Shown: positions 46,518 to 55,411 of the stretch, piece after piece | Layout of the letters: each line of letters opens with the position of its first letter | Position numbering within the stretch: the first letter of the stretch is position 1 | Source: Microbacterium sorbitolivorans | GTDB taxonomy: Bacteria > Actinomycetota > Actinomycetes > Actinomycetales > Microbacteriaceae | Assembly (NCBI RefSeq): GCF_003327285.1 | Contig: NZ_KZ848473.1 | Span: forward strand, 310,001-374,000 | Reading direction: 5' to 3' | DNA length: 64,000 nt | The notes under the pieces: generated by a model | Database searches by the model: none | What the model was told of the DNA's origin: nothing | What the model saw: only the letters and a program-made list of their open reading frames with translations | Position numbers and translations under genes: made by a program

Positions 46518-47210
46518 ATGGCTGAAGGCCTGATCGCATCTGTTCTCAACTGGCTGCGCGCCGGCTATCCGGAGGGCGTCCCGCCCAAGGACAGCTTCCC
46601 GCTGCTCGCCCTCCTTCGGCGCACGCTCTCCGACGACGACTACGTCAAGATCGTCGCGGAGCTGATCGCGGAGGAGAAGAAGAAGGTTCGCGTGCGGCAC
46701 ATCCGCGATGCGATCGAACGCTTCACGCGTGAGGAGCCCGCGGAAGCCGACATCCGTCAGGTGGCGGCGCAGCTCGCCTCCGGAGGATGGCCGCTGAGCG
46801 GGAAGGCGATGCGGCTGGCCGACAAGGTCGACGAGCCCCTCGAGCTCGGCGTGCCGAGTGCCGACGAGGCTCGCGAGGGGTGGGCACAAGCGGCGAGCGA
46901 GGACGTTGTTGAGCCGGTGCGCCCCAGCATCGTCGAGCGCGTTGTCGACTGGCTGCGGATCGGGTACCCCGAGGGCGTCCCGTCGAACGACTATGTACCG
47001 GTGCTCGCGCTGCTGCGCCGACGCCTGACCGACGACGAGGTCACGCGCGTCGCCGAGAAGCTCGTCGAGATCGCCGACGCCGACCGCGAGGTCGAGATGG
47101 AGGACGCGCAGGCGATCATGGGCAAGGTCCTTGACGGGATCCCGGACGAGGCCGACATGGACCGCGTGCTCGAGCACCTGAGGGCAAACGGCGTCACGAT
47201 CGCAGAATAA
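46518..47210 (+). CDS. DUF3349 protein with two tandem domain copies
   Basis: 230 residues. The block WLRAGYPEGVPPKDSFPLLALLRR (given in part) near residue 12 recurs as WLRIGYPEGVPSNDYVPVLALLRR near 145, followed each time by a helical LSDDDYVKI/LTDDEVTRV stretch. DUF3349 is usually a single ~100-residue domain (Rv0543c, of known structure and unknown function). Here it is duplicated. ATG 46518 follows TTGGAGG. Third gene of the phosphate operon. Confidence 0.87.
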   Translation: MAEGLIASVLNWLRAGYPEGVPPKDSFPLLALLRRTLSDDDYVKIVAELIAEEKKKVRVRHIRDAIERFTREEPAEADIRQVAAQLASGGWPLSGKAMRLADKVDEPLELGVPSADEAREGWAQAASEDVVEPVRPSIVERVVDWLRIGYPEGVPSNDYVPVLALLRRRLTDDEVTRVAEKLVEIADADREVEMEDAQAIMGKVLDGIPDEADMDRVLEHLRANGVTIAE

Positions 47211-47215
47211 GCAAC

Positions 47216-47258
47216 GCAACGAATAAACCCCTCGCGATGCGCGGGGTTTATTCGTTGC
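47216..47258. terminator. Bidirectional terminator after the pit operon
   Basis: Perfect 16-base arms GCAACGAATAAACCCC (47216-47231) and its complement (47243-47258), extended by three more pairs after one mismatch. It separates the pit operon from the convergent membrane-protein pair. Confidence 0.93.
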
Positions 47259-47270
47259 TACCGGATCCGG

Positions 47271-47831
47271 CTACTCGCTGATCGGGTCGCCCCAGGCGTC
47301 GACCGACTCGTCGGTGTCGACGACGTAGGCCTGCGGGTGGCCGGGCAGGTAGCGCACCACGAGCTGGTCGGCGCCCGACACAAAGGCGTCGCGCTCGGGA
47401 TAGGTCGGCGGCGAGAAGAACGGCAGGTTGACGGTGTAGGTCTCGCCGTCGTCGGCCGTGAAGGTGATGCCGCCGTTGAGGCCGTCGCCCTGCGTGGCGA
47501 TGGCCTGCTCGCCGTTGTTGAAGATGTAGGCGCGGGTAATCGGGCCGAAGATGAGGCTCGCGATGCCGATCGCGAGGCCCGAGAGCACGACGATCGAGAG
47601 TAGCCGGAAGAACCAGGCCTTGATCGCGGCGCCCACGCGGACGCGGGCGGGGATCTCGGTGGGGGCCTGGCCGCGCTCCGCGCGGAGCTGCGCGAGGCGG
47701 GAGAGCTTCGGCGTCGACGACCGGGAGGCGCCGATGAGGCCGAGGGCCGAGAAGGCTCCGAGGAAGACCATCTCGTAGGCGTGCGTGGCGGGGTAGTTCA
47801 CCAGCCAGATGAGGGTGTCGAGCACGTTCAT
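47271..47831 (-). CDS. Membrane protein, unknown (downstream of pair)
   Basis: 186 residues. One or two N-terminal helices (YEMVFLGAFSALGLIGA), a third (LLSIVVLSGLAIGIASLIFG), then an extracytoplasmic beta-rich C-terminal domain ending VDAWGDPISE. No recognised family. Its ATG overlaps the stop of the upstream 273-residue gene, so both are made together. Confidence 0.65.
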   Translation of the reverse strand: MNVLDTLIWLVNYPATHAYEMVFLGAFSALGLIGASRSSTPKLSRLAQLRAERGQAPTEIPARVRVGAAIKAWFFRLLSIVVLSGLAIGIASLIFGPITRAYIFNNGEQAIATQGDGLNGGITFTADDGETYTVNLPFFSPPTYPERDAFVSGADQLVVRYLPGHPQAYVVDTDESVDAWGDPISE

Positions 47832-48649
47832 GCGAGGGTCTCCTGACGCTGAATCGTCATGTGGACAAGATCGGGGCGCGACGGTTCGTACATCGCGAAG
47901 ACGGGGGATCCGACCTGCACCCGCGAGAGTGCCTCGGGGTGGAGGAAGATCGTCGAGTCGGCCTCGAACTGATCGGTCCCGTCGGTCGGCATGACCAGGA
48001 GGCGGGCCGTGACCTGCACCTGGCCGGCCTTGCGCTCGCCCGTCGGGCGCAGCGCGAGGACGCTCGCGGGCTGCGAGACGCCGCGCGTGCGGGCCGCGAT
48101 CAGCTCGGGCAGGATCAGGCCGTGCGAGATGCGCCAGCGGAGCATCATCTGTTCGACCTCGCGCGATTGCGGATCCGCGAGCGCGATCCGGTCGCGATTG
48201 GCCTCGGAATAGCTAACGGCGAGCAGGCCGCCCGGCTGCAGGTGCGCCGCCTCGGCGGCGTCGACGAGCTGCTTGAGGCTCGACACGAACGGCTCGCCGT
48301 CGATGGGCTCGATCTCGAGGAAGATCTCGTACTGCGGCACGTCGTTGACGGTGAGGCCCGTGCGGCGCACCTCGACGATGGTTCCCGGCGCGATCTGCGC
48401 GGGGCCGGATCCGGGGCCCGGGCTGGTGCTGCGGAGGGCCGAGCCGATGCTGTTGCTGAAGAGGCCGAACGTGAGTAGGAGGCCCCAGAAGACGCCGGCG
48501 ACGAGGAACGCGACGTCGACCTCTCCGATGGCGCTCGCGAACGGGAAGATTGACGTCGTCTGGTCGTGCGAGAAGAGGCTCTCGTAAATCCGGGTGACGA
48601 GGAACGCGCTGAGGGCGAACCACACAATGCGGAGAATCCAGGTGAACAT
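47828..48649 (-). CDS. Membrane-tethered protein, unknown (upstream of pair)
   Basis: 273 residues with two N-terminal helices (ILRIVWFALSAFLVTRIY; VDVAFLVAGVFWGLLLTFGLF) and a long soluble part. The soluble part contains two similar beta-rich stretches, TIVEVRRTGLTVNDVPQYEIFLEI and GQVQVTARLLVMPTD, as in proteins built on small beta-barrel repeats. No recognised family. Forms a two-gene unit with the next gene. Function unknown. Confidence 0.65.
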   Translation of the reverse strand: MFTWILRIVWFALSAFLVTRIYESLFSHDQTTSIFPFASAIGEVDVAFLVAGVFWGLLLTFGLFSNSIGSALRSTSPGPGSGPAQIAPGTIVEVRRTGLTVNDVPQYEIFLEIEPIDGEPFVSSLKQLVDAAEAAHLQPGGLLAVSYSEANRDRIALADPQSREVEQMMLRWRISHGLILPELIAARTRGVSQPASVLALRPTGERKAGQVQVTARLLVMPTDGTDQFEADSTIFLHPEALSRVQVGSPVFAMYEPSRPDLVHMTIQRQETLA

Positions 48650-48703
48650 GCCTTGAGGCTATCGAGGCGGGGTTTCTCCCGATGACGGAAAGTGTTCATC
48701 GGA

Positions 48704-48722
48704 CAAAGTGAGGCTCCCCTTA
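48704..48722 (+). promoter_or_regulatory. Weak DtxR/IdeR-like iron box
   Basis: CAAAGTGAGGCTCCCCTTA matches about 12 of 19 positions of the DtxR consensus and lies 24 bp before the siderophore-interacting protein gene. The match is poor, so this is a suggestion only. Confidence 0.3.
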
Positions 48723-48746
48723 TCTGGATGTGCGAGAGTTGTGGTG

Positions 48747-49610
48747 ATGACCGATCAGAAGCCCCGTCGCCCCCAGTACGTCTTCGACGTCGTGTCGACG
48801 GAACACGTGACCCCGCACATGATCCGCGTGTGGTTCGGAGGGCCCGATTTCGATGCCTTCGCTCGAGACGCGGACGAGCGCGCGTCGACCGACACCTACG
48901 TGAAGATGCTGTTCGCGCGGCCCGAGCTCGGCCTCGAGCCGCCGTACGACATGGACGCTCTCCGCGAGACGCTGGCGCCCGAGGACATGCCCGTGCGCCG
49001 CACCTACACGATCCGCAAGATCGACCTCGAGGCGCGCACGATCGCGATCGACTTCGTCGCGCACGGCGACGTGGGGGTCGCCGGCCCGTGGGCCGAGCGC
49101 GCGCAGGCGGGCGACAAGGTCGTCATCCCCGGCCCCGGCGGCGGATACGCGCCGAACGGCGACGTCGACGAGCACCTCTTCATCGGCGACGAGTCGGCGC
49201 TGCCCGCGATCGCCGCGGCGATCGAGCAGCTCCCGGCCGACGCGCGCGGCCGCGCCTACATCGAGGTCGAGTCGGTCGACGACGAGATGCCCCTCGAAGT
49301 GCCCGCCGGCGTCGAGATTAACTGGCTACACCGCGACGGTGCCGGCTACGGATCCGCGATGGTCGCCGCCGTCGAGGCGCTCGACGCGCCCGTCGGCACC
49401 GTCGACGTCTTCGCGCACGGGGAGCGCGCGGCGATGAAGCGCCTGCGCCCGCTCATCCACAATGAGTGGGGGATCCCGCGCTCGCACATGTCGTACTCGG
49501 CGTACTGGGCGCTGGGCCGCGAACACGACGACTTCCAGGCCGAGAAGCGCACCCCGATCGGGCAGATCTTCGACGACGCCCCGGCCGCGCCGCCTACCTG
49601 GCGGGCGTAG
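48747..49610 (+). CDS. Siderophore-interacting protein (FAD-dependent ferric reductase)
   Basis: 287 residues. FAD-binding barrel RRTYTIRKIDLEARTIAIDFVAHGD (core RRTYTIR) and VAGPWAERAQAGDKV, then the NAD(P)H domain with FIGDESALPAIAAAIEQLP and YSAYWALGREHDDFQAEKR. These proteins reduce ferric siderophores in the cytoplasm to release iron. ATG 48747 (MTDQKPRR) is preferred over an earlier in-frame start at 48708 that lacks a ribosome site. Sits alone, with a weak iron box upstream. Confidence 0.9.
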   Translation: MTDQKPRRPQYVFDVVSTEHVTPHMIRVWFGGPDFDAFARDADERASTDTYVKMLFARPELGLEPPYDMDALRETLAPEDMPVRRTYTIRKIDLEARTIAIDFVAHGDVGVAGPWAERAQAGDKVVIPGPGGGYAPNGDVDEHLFIGDESALPAIAAAIEQLPADARGRAYIEVESVDDEMPLEVPAGVEINWLHRDGAGYGSAMVAAVEALDAPVGTVDVFAHGERAAMKRLRPLIHNEWGIPRSHMSYSAYWALGREHDDFQAEKRTPIGQIFDDAPAAPPTWRA

Positions 49611-49637
49611 ACAGGTCGCGCGGGTAGCCTGGAGCGC

Positions 49638-50933
49638 ATGTCTGAGGAGCAACTTCCCGAGGTTGTGCGCATCGCGCGCGATCTGATTCGCATCGACACG
49701 ACGAACTACGGCGGCGGCCGGTCGAAGGGCGAGCGCGAGGCTGCCGAATACGTCGGCGCCTTCCTCGAGAGCCTGGGGCTTGAGCCCGAGTACTACGAGC
49801 CCATCGATCGCCGCACCAACGTGATGGCACGCGTCGCGGGGAGGAACCCCGACAAGCCCGCCCTCGTGCTGCACGGGCACCTCGATGTCGTCCCGGCGGT
49901 CGCCGACGACTGGTCGGTGGATCCGTTTGCGGGCGAGATCAGGGACGGCCTGCTTTGGGGCCGTGGCGCGGTCGACATGAAGAACATGGACGCGATGATT
50001 CTCGCGTCGATCGCCGACATGATCCGCCGCGGCGAGCAACCCGAGCGCGACCTCATCCTCGTCTTCTTCGCCGACGAGGAGAACGGTGGCGTCGAGGGAT
50101 CCGCGCTCGTCGTGAAGGACCGGCCCGAGTGGTTCGCGGGCGCGACCGAGGCGATCAGCGAGGTCGGCGGCTACTCTATCCCCGTCGGGGACAAGAGCGC
50201 CTACCTGCTGCAGGTCGGTGAGAAGGCGCTCATGTGGATCACGCTGCGCGCCCGCGGCCGCGCCGGTCACGGCAGCCGCGTGCACCGGGACAACGCGATC
50301 ACGCGCCTCGCGGCGGCGATCGAGAAGATCGGCACCGCGACGTGGCCCGTCGAGCTCACCGACACGACGCGCGCGCTCCTCGACGGCATGCGCGGCGTCT
50401 GCGGATCTGACATCGAGGATCCCGATGAGCTCGCGTCGCTTGCGGGCCCGGCCGAGGCGTTCCTCGCCTCGACGTGGCGCACGACCACGAACCCGACGGG
50501 CCTGACCGCCGGATACAAGCACAACGTCATCCCCGATGCCGCCGAGGCGACCGTCGACGTGCGCGTGCTCCCCGGCACGGAGGACCGCGTGCTCGACGAG
50601 ATTCAGGCGCTCGTCGGCGACGACATCGAGATCGGCATGTTCCACCGCGATATCGGCCTCGAGGTGCCCTTCGAGGGCGCCCTCGTCGAGGCGATGGTCG
50701 GCGCGATCGAGACCCACGACCCGGGTGTCCCCGTGTTGCCGTACCTGCTGGGCGCGGGCACCGACAACAAGGCGCTCGCGACGATCGGCATTACGGGCTA
50801 CGGCTTCGCGCCGCTCAAGCTGCCCCGCGACCTCGACTTCACGGGCATGTTCCACGGCGTCGACGAGCGCGTGCCGCTCGACGCCCTCGTCTTCGGCCAG
50901 CGCGTTCTGACCGATCTCATCCGCACCTACTGA
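49638..50933 (+). CDS. M20 family zinc peptidase
   Basis: 431 residues. Metal-binding sites are visible as LVLHGHLDVVP (His, Asp), GRGAVDMK (Asp), DEENGG (Glu-Glu) and GTDNKALA (late ligand region), with the lid domain in between. Hydrolyses dipeptides, acyl-amino acids or related amides; not specifically assignable. ATG 49638 follows TAGCCT (49625-49630) by seven bases, so probably leaderless. UppP follows 17 bp later. Confidence 0.9.
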   Translation: MSEEQLPEVVRIARDLIRIDTTNYGGGRSKGEREAAEYVGAFLESLGLEPEYYEPIDRRTNVMARVAGRNPDKPALVLHGHLDVVPAVADDWSVDPFAGEIRDGLLWGRGAVDMKNMDAMILASIADMIRRGEQPERDLILVFFADEENGGVEGSALVVKDRPEWFAGATEAISEVGGYSIPVGDKSAYLLQVGEKALMWITLRARGRAGHGSRVHRDNAITRLAAAIEKIGTATWPVELTDTTRALLDGMRGVCGSDIEDPDELASLAGPAEAFLASTWRTTTNPTGLTAGYKHNVIPDAAEATVDVRVLPGTEDRVLDEIQALVGDDIEIGMFHRDIGLEVPFEGALVEAMVGAIETHDPGVPVLPYLLGAGTDNKALATIGITGYGFAPLKLPRDLDFTGMFHGVDERVPLDALVFGQRVLTDLIRTY

Positions 50934-50950
50934 CCCTCAGAAAGACCCGA

Positions 50951-51799
50951 ATGCACCTTATCGAGGCCATCATCCTCGGGCTCGTGCAGGGACTCACCGA
51001 GTTCCTGCCGGTCTCTTCTAGCGCGCACATCCGCATCGTGGGTGTGCTGCTCCCCTCGCAGGCGGACCCCGGCGCGACCTTCACCGCCATCACGCAGATC
51101 GGTACCGAGCTCGCGGTTCTCGTGTTCTTCTGGACGAAGATCGTGCGCATCGTCAAGCAGTGGGCGCTCTCGCTCGCCGGCAAGGTACCGCGTAACGACC
51201 CCGAGGCCCGCATGGGCTGGCTCGTCATCGTCGCGTCGATCCCGATCGGCGTGCTCGGCTACACGCTGCAGGACTACATCCGCGAGCCGTTCCGTAACCT
51301 GTGGCTCGTCGCCGCGGTGCTGATCGTCTTCGGCCTCATCCTCGGCGCCGCCGACCGCTTCAGTGCCCGCAGGCTCGACGAGGCCGACGTGACGTACCCG
51401 CAGGGCATCACGATCGGCATCGCGCAGGCGCTCGCCCTGATCCCCGGCGTCTCGCGCTCCGGCGCGACCACGACCGCCGCGCGTCTCTTCGGCTTCAAGC
51501 GCACGACCGCCGCGGAGTTCTCGTTCCTCATGGCGATCCCCGCGGTCCTCGGGTCCGGCCTCTTCGAGGTGCTGCACGGCATCGAGAGCGCCGACCCCGG
51601 CCCCTACGGCTGGAGCGGCACGATCGTCGCGACGATCGTCGCCTTCGTCGTCGGCTGGGCCGTCATCGCCTACCTCATGCGCTACCTCGAGCGCGGCAGC
51701 TTCATGCCGTTCGTGGTCTACCGCGTCGCCCTCGGCGCGCTGCTCATGATCCTGCTCGGCACCGGGGTGCTCGACCCCTTCGCGAACGCCGACGCGTAA
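50951..51799 (+). CDS. uppP: Undecaprenyl-diphosphatase
   Basis: 282 residues, eight helices. BacA/UppP motifs GLTEFLPVSSSAHIR at the N-terminus and LIPGVSRSGATTTAARL in the second half are both intact. Recycles undecaprenyl pyrophosphate for peptidoglycan synthesis; overproduction gives bacitracin resistance. Starts 17 bp after the M20 gene, ends at a strong hairpin. Confidence 0.95.
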   Translation: MHLIEAIILGLVQGLTEFLPVSSSAHIRIVGVLLPSQADPGATFTAITQIGTELAVLVFFWTKIVRIVKQWALSLAGKVPRNDPEARMGWLVIVASIPIGVLGYTLQDYIREPFRNLWLVAAVLIVFGLILGAADRFSARRLDEADVTYPQGITIGIAQALALIPGVSRSGATTTAARLFGFKRTTAAEFSFLMAIPAVLGSGLFEVLHGIESADPGPYGWSGTIVATIVAFVVGWAVIAYLMRYLERGSFMPFVVYRVALGALLMILLGTGVLDPFANADA

Positions 51800-51809
51800 C
51801 GGCGCAACG

Positions 51810-51847
51810 AAAACGGCACCGGGTCCACGCGGATCCGGTGCCGTTTT
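51810..51847. terminator. Bidirectional terminator between uppP and PAC2 gene
   Basis: 13-base perfect arms AAAACGGCACCGG (51810-51822) and its complement (51835-51847), with GGATCC in the inner part. Poly-A on one side and poly-T on the other. Confidence 0.92.
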
Positions 51848-51856
51848 GAGTTGGGG

Positions 51857-52699
51857 CTAGCCCTTGGGCGGTCGCCCGTCGCGCAGGAACTTCTCGAACG
51901 CCTGGGCGATCGCGTCGCCCGACGCCTCGGGGGAGTCCCACGTGTCGCGGGCCTCCTCGAGCTGGTGAATGTAGTCGCGCATCTCGTCGTCGTCGGCGGC
52001 CGCGGCATCGACCGTGGCCTCCCACGCGGCCGCCTCGGTCGGCAGGGTGCCGAGCGGGAACTCGCGCCCCGTGATCTCGCCGATGCGCTCGAGCAGCGCG
52101 AGGGTCGCCTTGGGCGAGGGCGTCGTGCCGGCCACGTAGTGGGGCACGCTGGCCCACAGCGACATCGTCGGGATGCCCGCGCGCTCGGTCGCCTCGCTCA
52201 GCACGCCGAGGATCCCGGTGGGGCCCTCGTAGCGGTTGCGGTCGATCTCGAGCTGGTTGCGCAGGAGCTTGTTGTCGCTCGTCGCGTGGACCGCGATCGG
52301 GCGCGTGTGCGGCACGTCGCTCATCATCGCGCCGATCGCGATGAAGCCCGTGACGTCCTCTGCCAGGAGCGCGTCGACGAACTCGCTCGTGAAGGCGCGC
52401 CAGGCGCGCGCCGGCTCGACGCCGCGCACCGTCCAGAACCCCGCCGGATCCTCGGGCCGGTAGAGCGCCGCCTCCGGCCACTCGATGCGCCGGCGCCCCT
52501 CGCCGTCCATGCGGATGGCGGGGCGGTTGTACTGGTAGTCGAAGAAGAGCTCGGGATCAACCGAGGCGATCTCGACGCTCGGGTAGGCCTCTCGCAACAC
52601 CGAAACGGTCTGGGACGCGGCTTCGCCGGCATCGTTCCAGCCGTCGAATGCGGCGACCGCGATCCTCGGGCCGAGGGCCTGCTGAATGCTGTCGTCCAT
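51857..52699 (-). CDS. PAC2 family protein (proteasome assembly chaperone-like fold)
   Basis: 280 residues. The PAC2 core starts VAAFDGWNDAGEAASQT and includes IAIGAMMSDVPHTRP and MSLWASVPHYVAGTTPSPKA. Actinobacterial PAC2 proteins are widely found next to trmI and the Pup-proteasome genes; their role is not known. ATG 52699 lies six bases after TAGCCT (52711-52706), divergent and back to back with the HAD gene promoter. Confidence 0.88.
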   Translation of the reverse strand: MDDSIQQALGPRIAVAAFDGWNDAGEAASQTVSVLREAYPSVEIASVDPELFFDYQYNRPAIRMDGEGRRRIEWPEAALYRPEDPAGFWTVRGVEPARAWRAFTSEFVDALLAEDVTGFIAIGAMMSDVPHTRPIAVHATSDNKLLRNQLEIDRNRYEGPTGILGVLSEATERAGIPTMSLWASVPHYVAGTTPSPKATLALLERIGEITGREFPLGTLPTEAAAWEATVDAAAADDDEMRDYIHQLEEARDTWDSPEASGDAIAQAFEKFLRDGRPPKG

Positions 52700-52705
52700 C
52701 CTTCA

Positions 52706-52735
52706 AGGCTAACGGCAGGATCCTGCCCCTAGGCT
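52706..52735. promoter_or_regulatory. Divergent leaderless promoters of PAC2 and HAD genes
   Basis: TAGCCT on the minus strand (52711-52706) and TAGGCT on the plus strand (52730-52735) each end six bases before the start codon of their gene. The two -10 boxes are 18 bases apart with GGATCCTGCC between. Confidence 0.6.
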
Positions 52736-52741
52736 GGTGCG

Positions 52742-53413
52742 GTGACAACACTGGCTGGCCCGAAGGCCGTTCTCTGGGACATGGATGGCACTCTCGTCGA
52801 TACCGAGCCGTATTGGATCGCCGCCGAGACGCCGCTCGTCGAGCGCTTTGGCGGCACCTGGACGCACGAGGATGCCCTCGGTCTCGTCGGCAACGACCTC
52901 CTGACCTCCGCGCGGATCCTGCAGGAGGCCGGCGTGCAGATGGACGCCGACGACATCGTCGAACACCTCACCGATAGCGTGATCGAGCAGATCCGCGTCA
53001 AGGGCGTGCCGTTTCGTCCGGGCGCGCAAGAGCTCCTGCGGAGCCTCCGCGCCGCGGGCGTCAAGACCGCCATCGTCACGATGTCGCGCCACCGCCTCGC
53101 CGAGCGCGTGACGCAGCTGATCGACTTCGACGCGTTCGACGCCGTCCTCGGCGGCGACGACGTCGCGCGACCCAAGCCGTTCCCGGACCCGTACCTCGAG
53201 GGCGCACGGGCGCTCGGGGTCGCGATCGAGGACTGCGTCGCGATCGAGGATTCGCCGACCGGGCTGACCTCGGCGGTGTCGTCGGGGGCCGTGTCTCTCG
53301 GCGTCCCCAATCTCGTCGCGCTCGAGGGCTACGGCGCTCACGCGATCTGGAACACGCTTGACGGCCGCACGGCGGACGACATTGCGACCCTGTGGAAGGA
53401 ATCTCGCGCATGA
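52742..53413 (+). CDS. HAD-superfamily phosphatase
   Basis: 223 residues. Motif I LWDMDGTLVDTEPYW, motif II TMSRHRLAER, lysine in RPKPFPDPYLEGA and motif IV IEDSPTGLTSAV describe a beta-phosphoglucomutase/phosphatase-type HAD. Substrate unknown. GTG 52742 is leaderless-like. Its stop overlaps the trmI ATG (ATGA). Confidence 0.88.
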   Translation: MTTLAGPKAVLWDMDGTLVDTEPYWIAAETPLVERFGGTWTHEDALGLVGNDLLTSARILQEAGVQMDADDIVEHLTDSVIEQIRVKGVPFRPGAQELLRSLRAAGVKTAIVTMSRHRLAERVTQLIDFDAFDAVLGGDDVARPKPFPDPYLEGARALGVAIEDCVAIEDSPTGLTSAVSSGAVSLGVPNLVALEGYGAHAIWNTLDGRTADDIATLWKESRA

Positions 53414-54411
53414 CCGCGACCCGTGGCCCGTTCGTCTATGGCGACCGCGTACAGCTGACCGACCCGAAGGGCAAGCTGCAGACGACGACCCTCGTCGACG
53501 GGGGAGAACTGCACACCCACATCGGCGTGCTGCGCCACCGCGATATCGTCGGCCGCGAGGACGGCTCGGTGGTGGAGAACAGCGAGGGCCACGAGTACCT
53601 GTGCCTGCGCCCGCTGCTGCGCGACTTCGTGATGTCGATGCCGCGCGGCGCCGCGATCGTCTACCCGAAGGACGCCGGCCAGATCGTCTCGCAGGCCGAC
53701 ATCTTCCCCGGCGCGGTCGTGGTCGAGGCGGGCGTCGGATCCGGCGCCCTGTCGATGTCGCTCCTCCGCGCCGTCGGCGCGGGCGGTCGCCTGCACTCGT
53801 TCGAGCGCCGGCCCGAGTTCGCCGAGGTCGCCCAGGCGAACATCGAGACGTTCTTCGGCGAGATCCCCGAGCAGTGGGAGATCCACTACGGCGACCTCGC
53901 CGAGGCCCTGCCGCGCGACATCGAGGACGGCACCGTCGACCGCGTCGTGCTCGACATGCTCGCGCCATGGGAGGTGCTCCCGGCCGTGAGCGACGCGCTC
54001 ATGCCGGGCGGCGTCGTGCTCTGCTACGTCGCCACCGCAACCCAGCTGAGCCGCATCGCCGAGTTCATCCGCGGCCTCGGTGCCTTCACCGAGCCGGAAT
54101 CGAGCGAGACGATGGTGCGCGGCTGGCACGTCGACGGCCTCGCCGTGCGCCCCGACCACCGCATGGTCGGCCACACGGGCTTCCTGATCAGCGCGCGCAA
54201 GCTCGCTCCCGGATCCGTCACCCCCGAGGTCAAGCGCCGCGCGTCCAAGCGCAGCTACGGCGACGAGGACGAGGAGATCTGGACCCCCGGATCCGTCGGC
54301 GATCGCGAGATCACCGACAAGAACCTGCGGAAGCGGATCCGCGATGCGGAGAAGGCCGCGTCCGGCGCACGCCGGGCGGCCGAGACACGGCGCGACCCGT
54401 CGGTGGGCTGA
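53410..54411 (+). CDS. trmI: tRNA (adenine-58-N1)-methyltransferase TrmI
   Basis: 333 residues. N-terminal barrel LTDPKGKLQTTTLVDGGELHTHIG (core LTDPKGK), SAM-binding VVEAGVGSGALSMSLLRAVG, and catalytic Asp in VVLDMLAPWEVL define TrmI of tRNA m1A58. Residues 270-333 form a charged tail. ATG 53410 overlaps the HAD stop. In most actinobacteria this gene is followed by mpa/arc and the Pup-proteasome genes; here an FKBP gene follows. Confidence 0.93.
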   Translation: MTATRGPFVYGDRVQLTDPKGKLQTTTLVDGGELHTHIGVLRHRDIVGREDGSVVENSEGHEYLCLRPLLRDFVMSMPRGAAIVYPKDAGQIVSQADIFPGAVVVEAGVGSGALSMSLLRAVGAGGRLHSFERRPEFAEVAQANIETFFGEIPEQWEIHYGDLAEALPRDIEDGTVDRVVLDMLAPWEVLPAVSDALMPGGVVLCYVATATQLSRIAEFIRGLGAFTEPESSETMVRGWHVDGLAVRPDHRMVGHTGFLISARKLAPGSVTPEVKRRASKRSYGDEDEEIWTPGSVGDREITDKNLRKRIRDAEKAASGARRAAETRRDPSVG

Positions 54412-54441
54412 TCCATATTCTTGGGCCAGTAGACTGTGCCG

Positions 54442-55383
54442 GTGCGTAAGACGACATCGGCAGTCACTGTTCTCGGCCTCACCGCGCTCGCCCTCGCCGG
54501 GTGCGCGCAGGCGCAGGACCCGGAGACCTCCACGGCATGCGGCCGCGCCGACGGCGCGAGCTCGGCCCTCAGCTCTGTGAGCGTCGAGGGAGATTTCCTC
54601 ACCGAGACCCCGACGATCGAGGCGCCCGCCTCGTTCCACTCGACGGGCGTGCAGTACCACGACCAGGTTGAGGGTAACGGCGCGGTCGTCACGAGCGACG
54701 AGCAGCCGGTCGTGCTGAGCGTCGACTTCGTGAACCCCGCGACGCAGGAGAGCGTGGCGCTCAGCCCCGTTCCCGCGATGACGATCTCGGCGTGGCAGGA
54801 CATGCTTCCGGGCCTGGGCGACGCGCTGCAGTGCGCGGCCGAGGGCTCGCGCGTCATCGCCGCGCTCGGCGAGACCGGCATCAACGAGGACTTCGGCGCG
54901 CAGCTTCCCTCCTACATCGCGACCGACGGTAGCGACTTTGACCTCGGCAACGTCATCACGGTGATCGACGTCGACCGCGTCTACCTCGCATCGGCCGACG
55001 GCTCGCTCGTCTACAACGCGGGCGGCGGCATGCCGAGCGTCGTGCGCAACGACGACGGGGTTCCCGGCATCACGATCCCGAACTCCAAGGCGCCGACCTC
55101 GCAGAAGACCGAGACCCTCATCAAGGGCGACGGCGACGAGATCGCCGACGGCGACACCGTGACGGTGCACTACACCAGCGTTAACTGGGAGACCTCCTCG
55201 GTCTCGTCGTCGACCTGGGACTCGGGCACGCCCACGAGCGCCACGCTCGACGAGCTGCCGGACGGCTTCGCCGACGCGCTCAAGGGCGCGACGGTCGGCT
55301 CGCAGGTCGTCACGGTCGTGCCGGGTGACAGCGGCGCCGCGACCGTGTCGGTCATCGACGTGCTGGGTGTCGACGCGCAGTAA
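54442..55383 (+). CDS. FKBP-type peptidyl-prolyl isomerase lipoprotein
   Basis: 313 residues. A lipobox signal (VTVLGLTALALAGC, lipidated Cys about residue 20) is followed by two FKBP-like repeats; the second, GDTVTVHYTSVNW ... FADALKGATVGSQVVTVVPG, has the usual fold. The first has GDALQCAAEGSRVIAALG. Typical catalytic aromatics are partly replaced, so activity is uncertain. GTG 54442 follows TAGACT (54430-54435) by six bases; GTG 54436 is in the spacer. Secreted-protein folding factor, probably. Confidence 0.85.
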   Translation: MRKTTSAVTVLGLTALALAGCAQAQDPETSTACGRADGASSALSSVSVEGDFLTETPTIEAPASFHSTGVQYHDQVEGNGAVVTSDEQPVVLSVDFVNPATQESVALSPVPAMTISAWQDMLPGLGDALQCAAEGSRVIAALGETGINEDFGAQLPSYIATDGSDFDLGNVITVIDVDRVYLASADGSLVYNAGGGMPSVVRNDDGVPGITIPNSKAPTSQKTETLIKGDGDEIADGDTVTVHYTSVNWETSSVSSSTWDSGTPTSATLDELPDGFADALKGATVGSQVVTVVPGDSGAATVSVIDVLGVDAQ

Positions 55384-55411
55384 GTTTTCCTCCCGGCCAT
55401 AGGATGGCGGC

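Noticed and set aside
43700..46549. 949-codon antisense frame over rimK and pit
   Set aside because: Same artefact of codon bias; Arg/His/Asp-rich with no domains.
48704..48722. DtxR box before the siderophore-interacting protein as an established site
   Set aside because: Only about 12 of 19 positions match; kept as a weak suggestion, not a finding.
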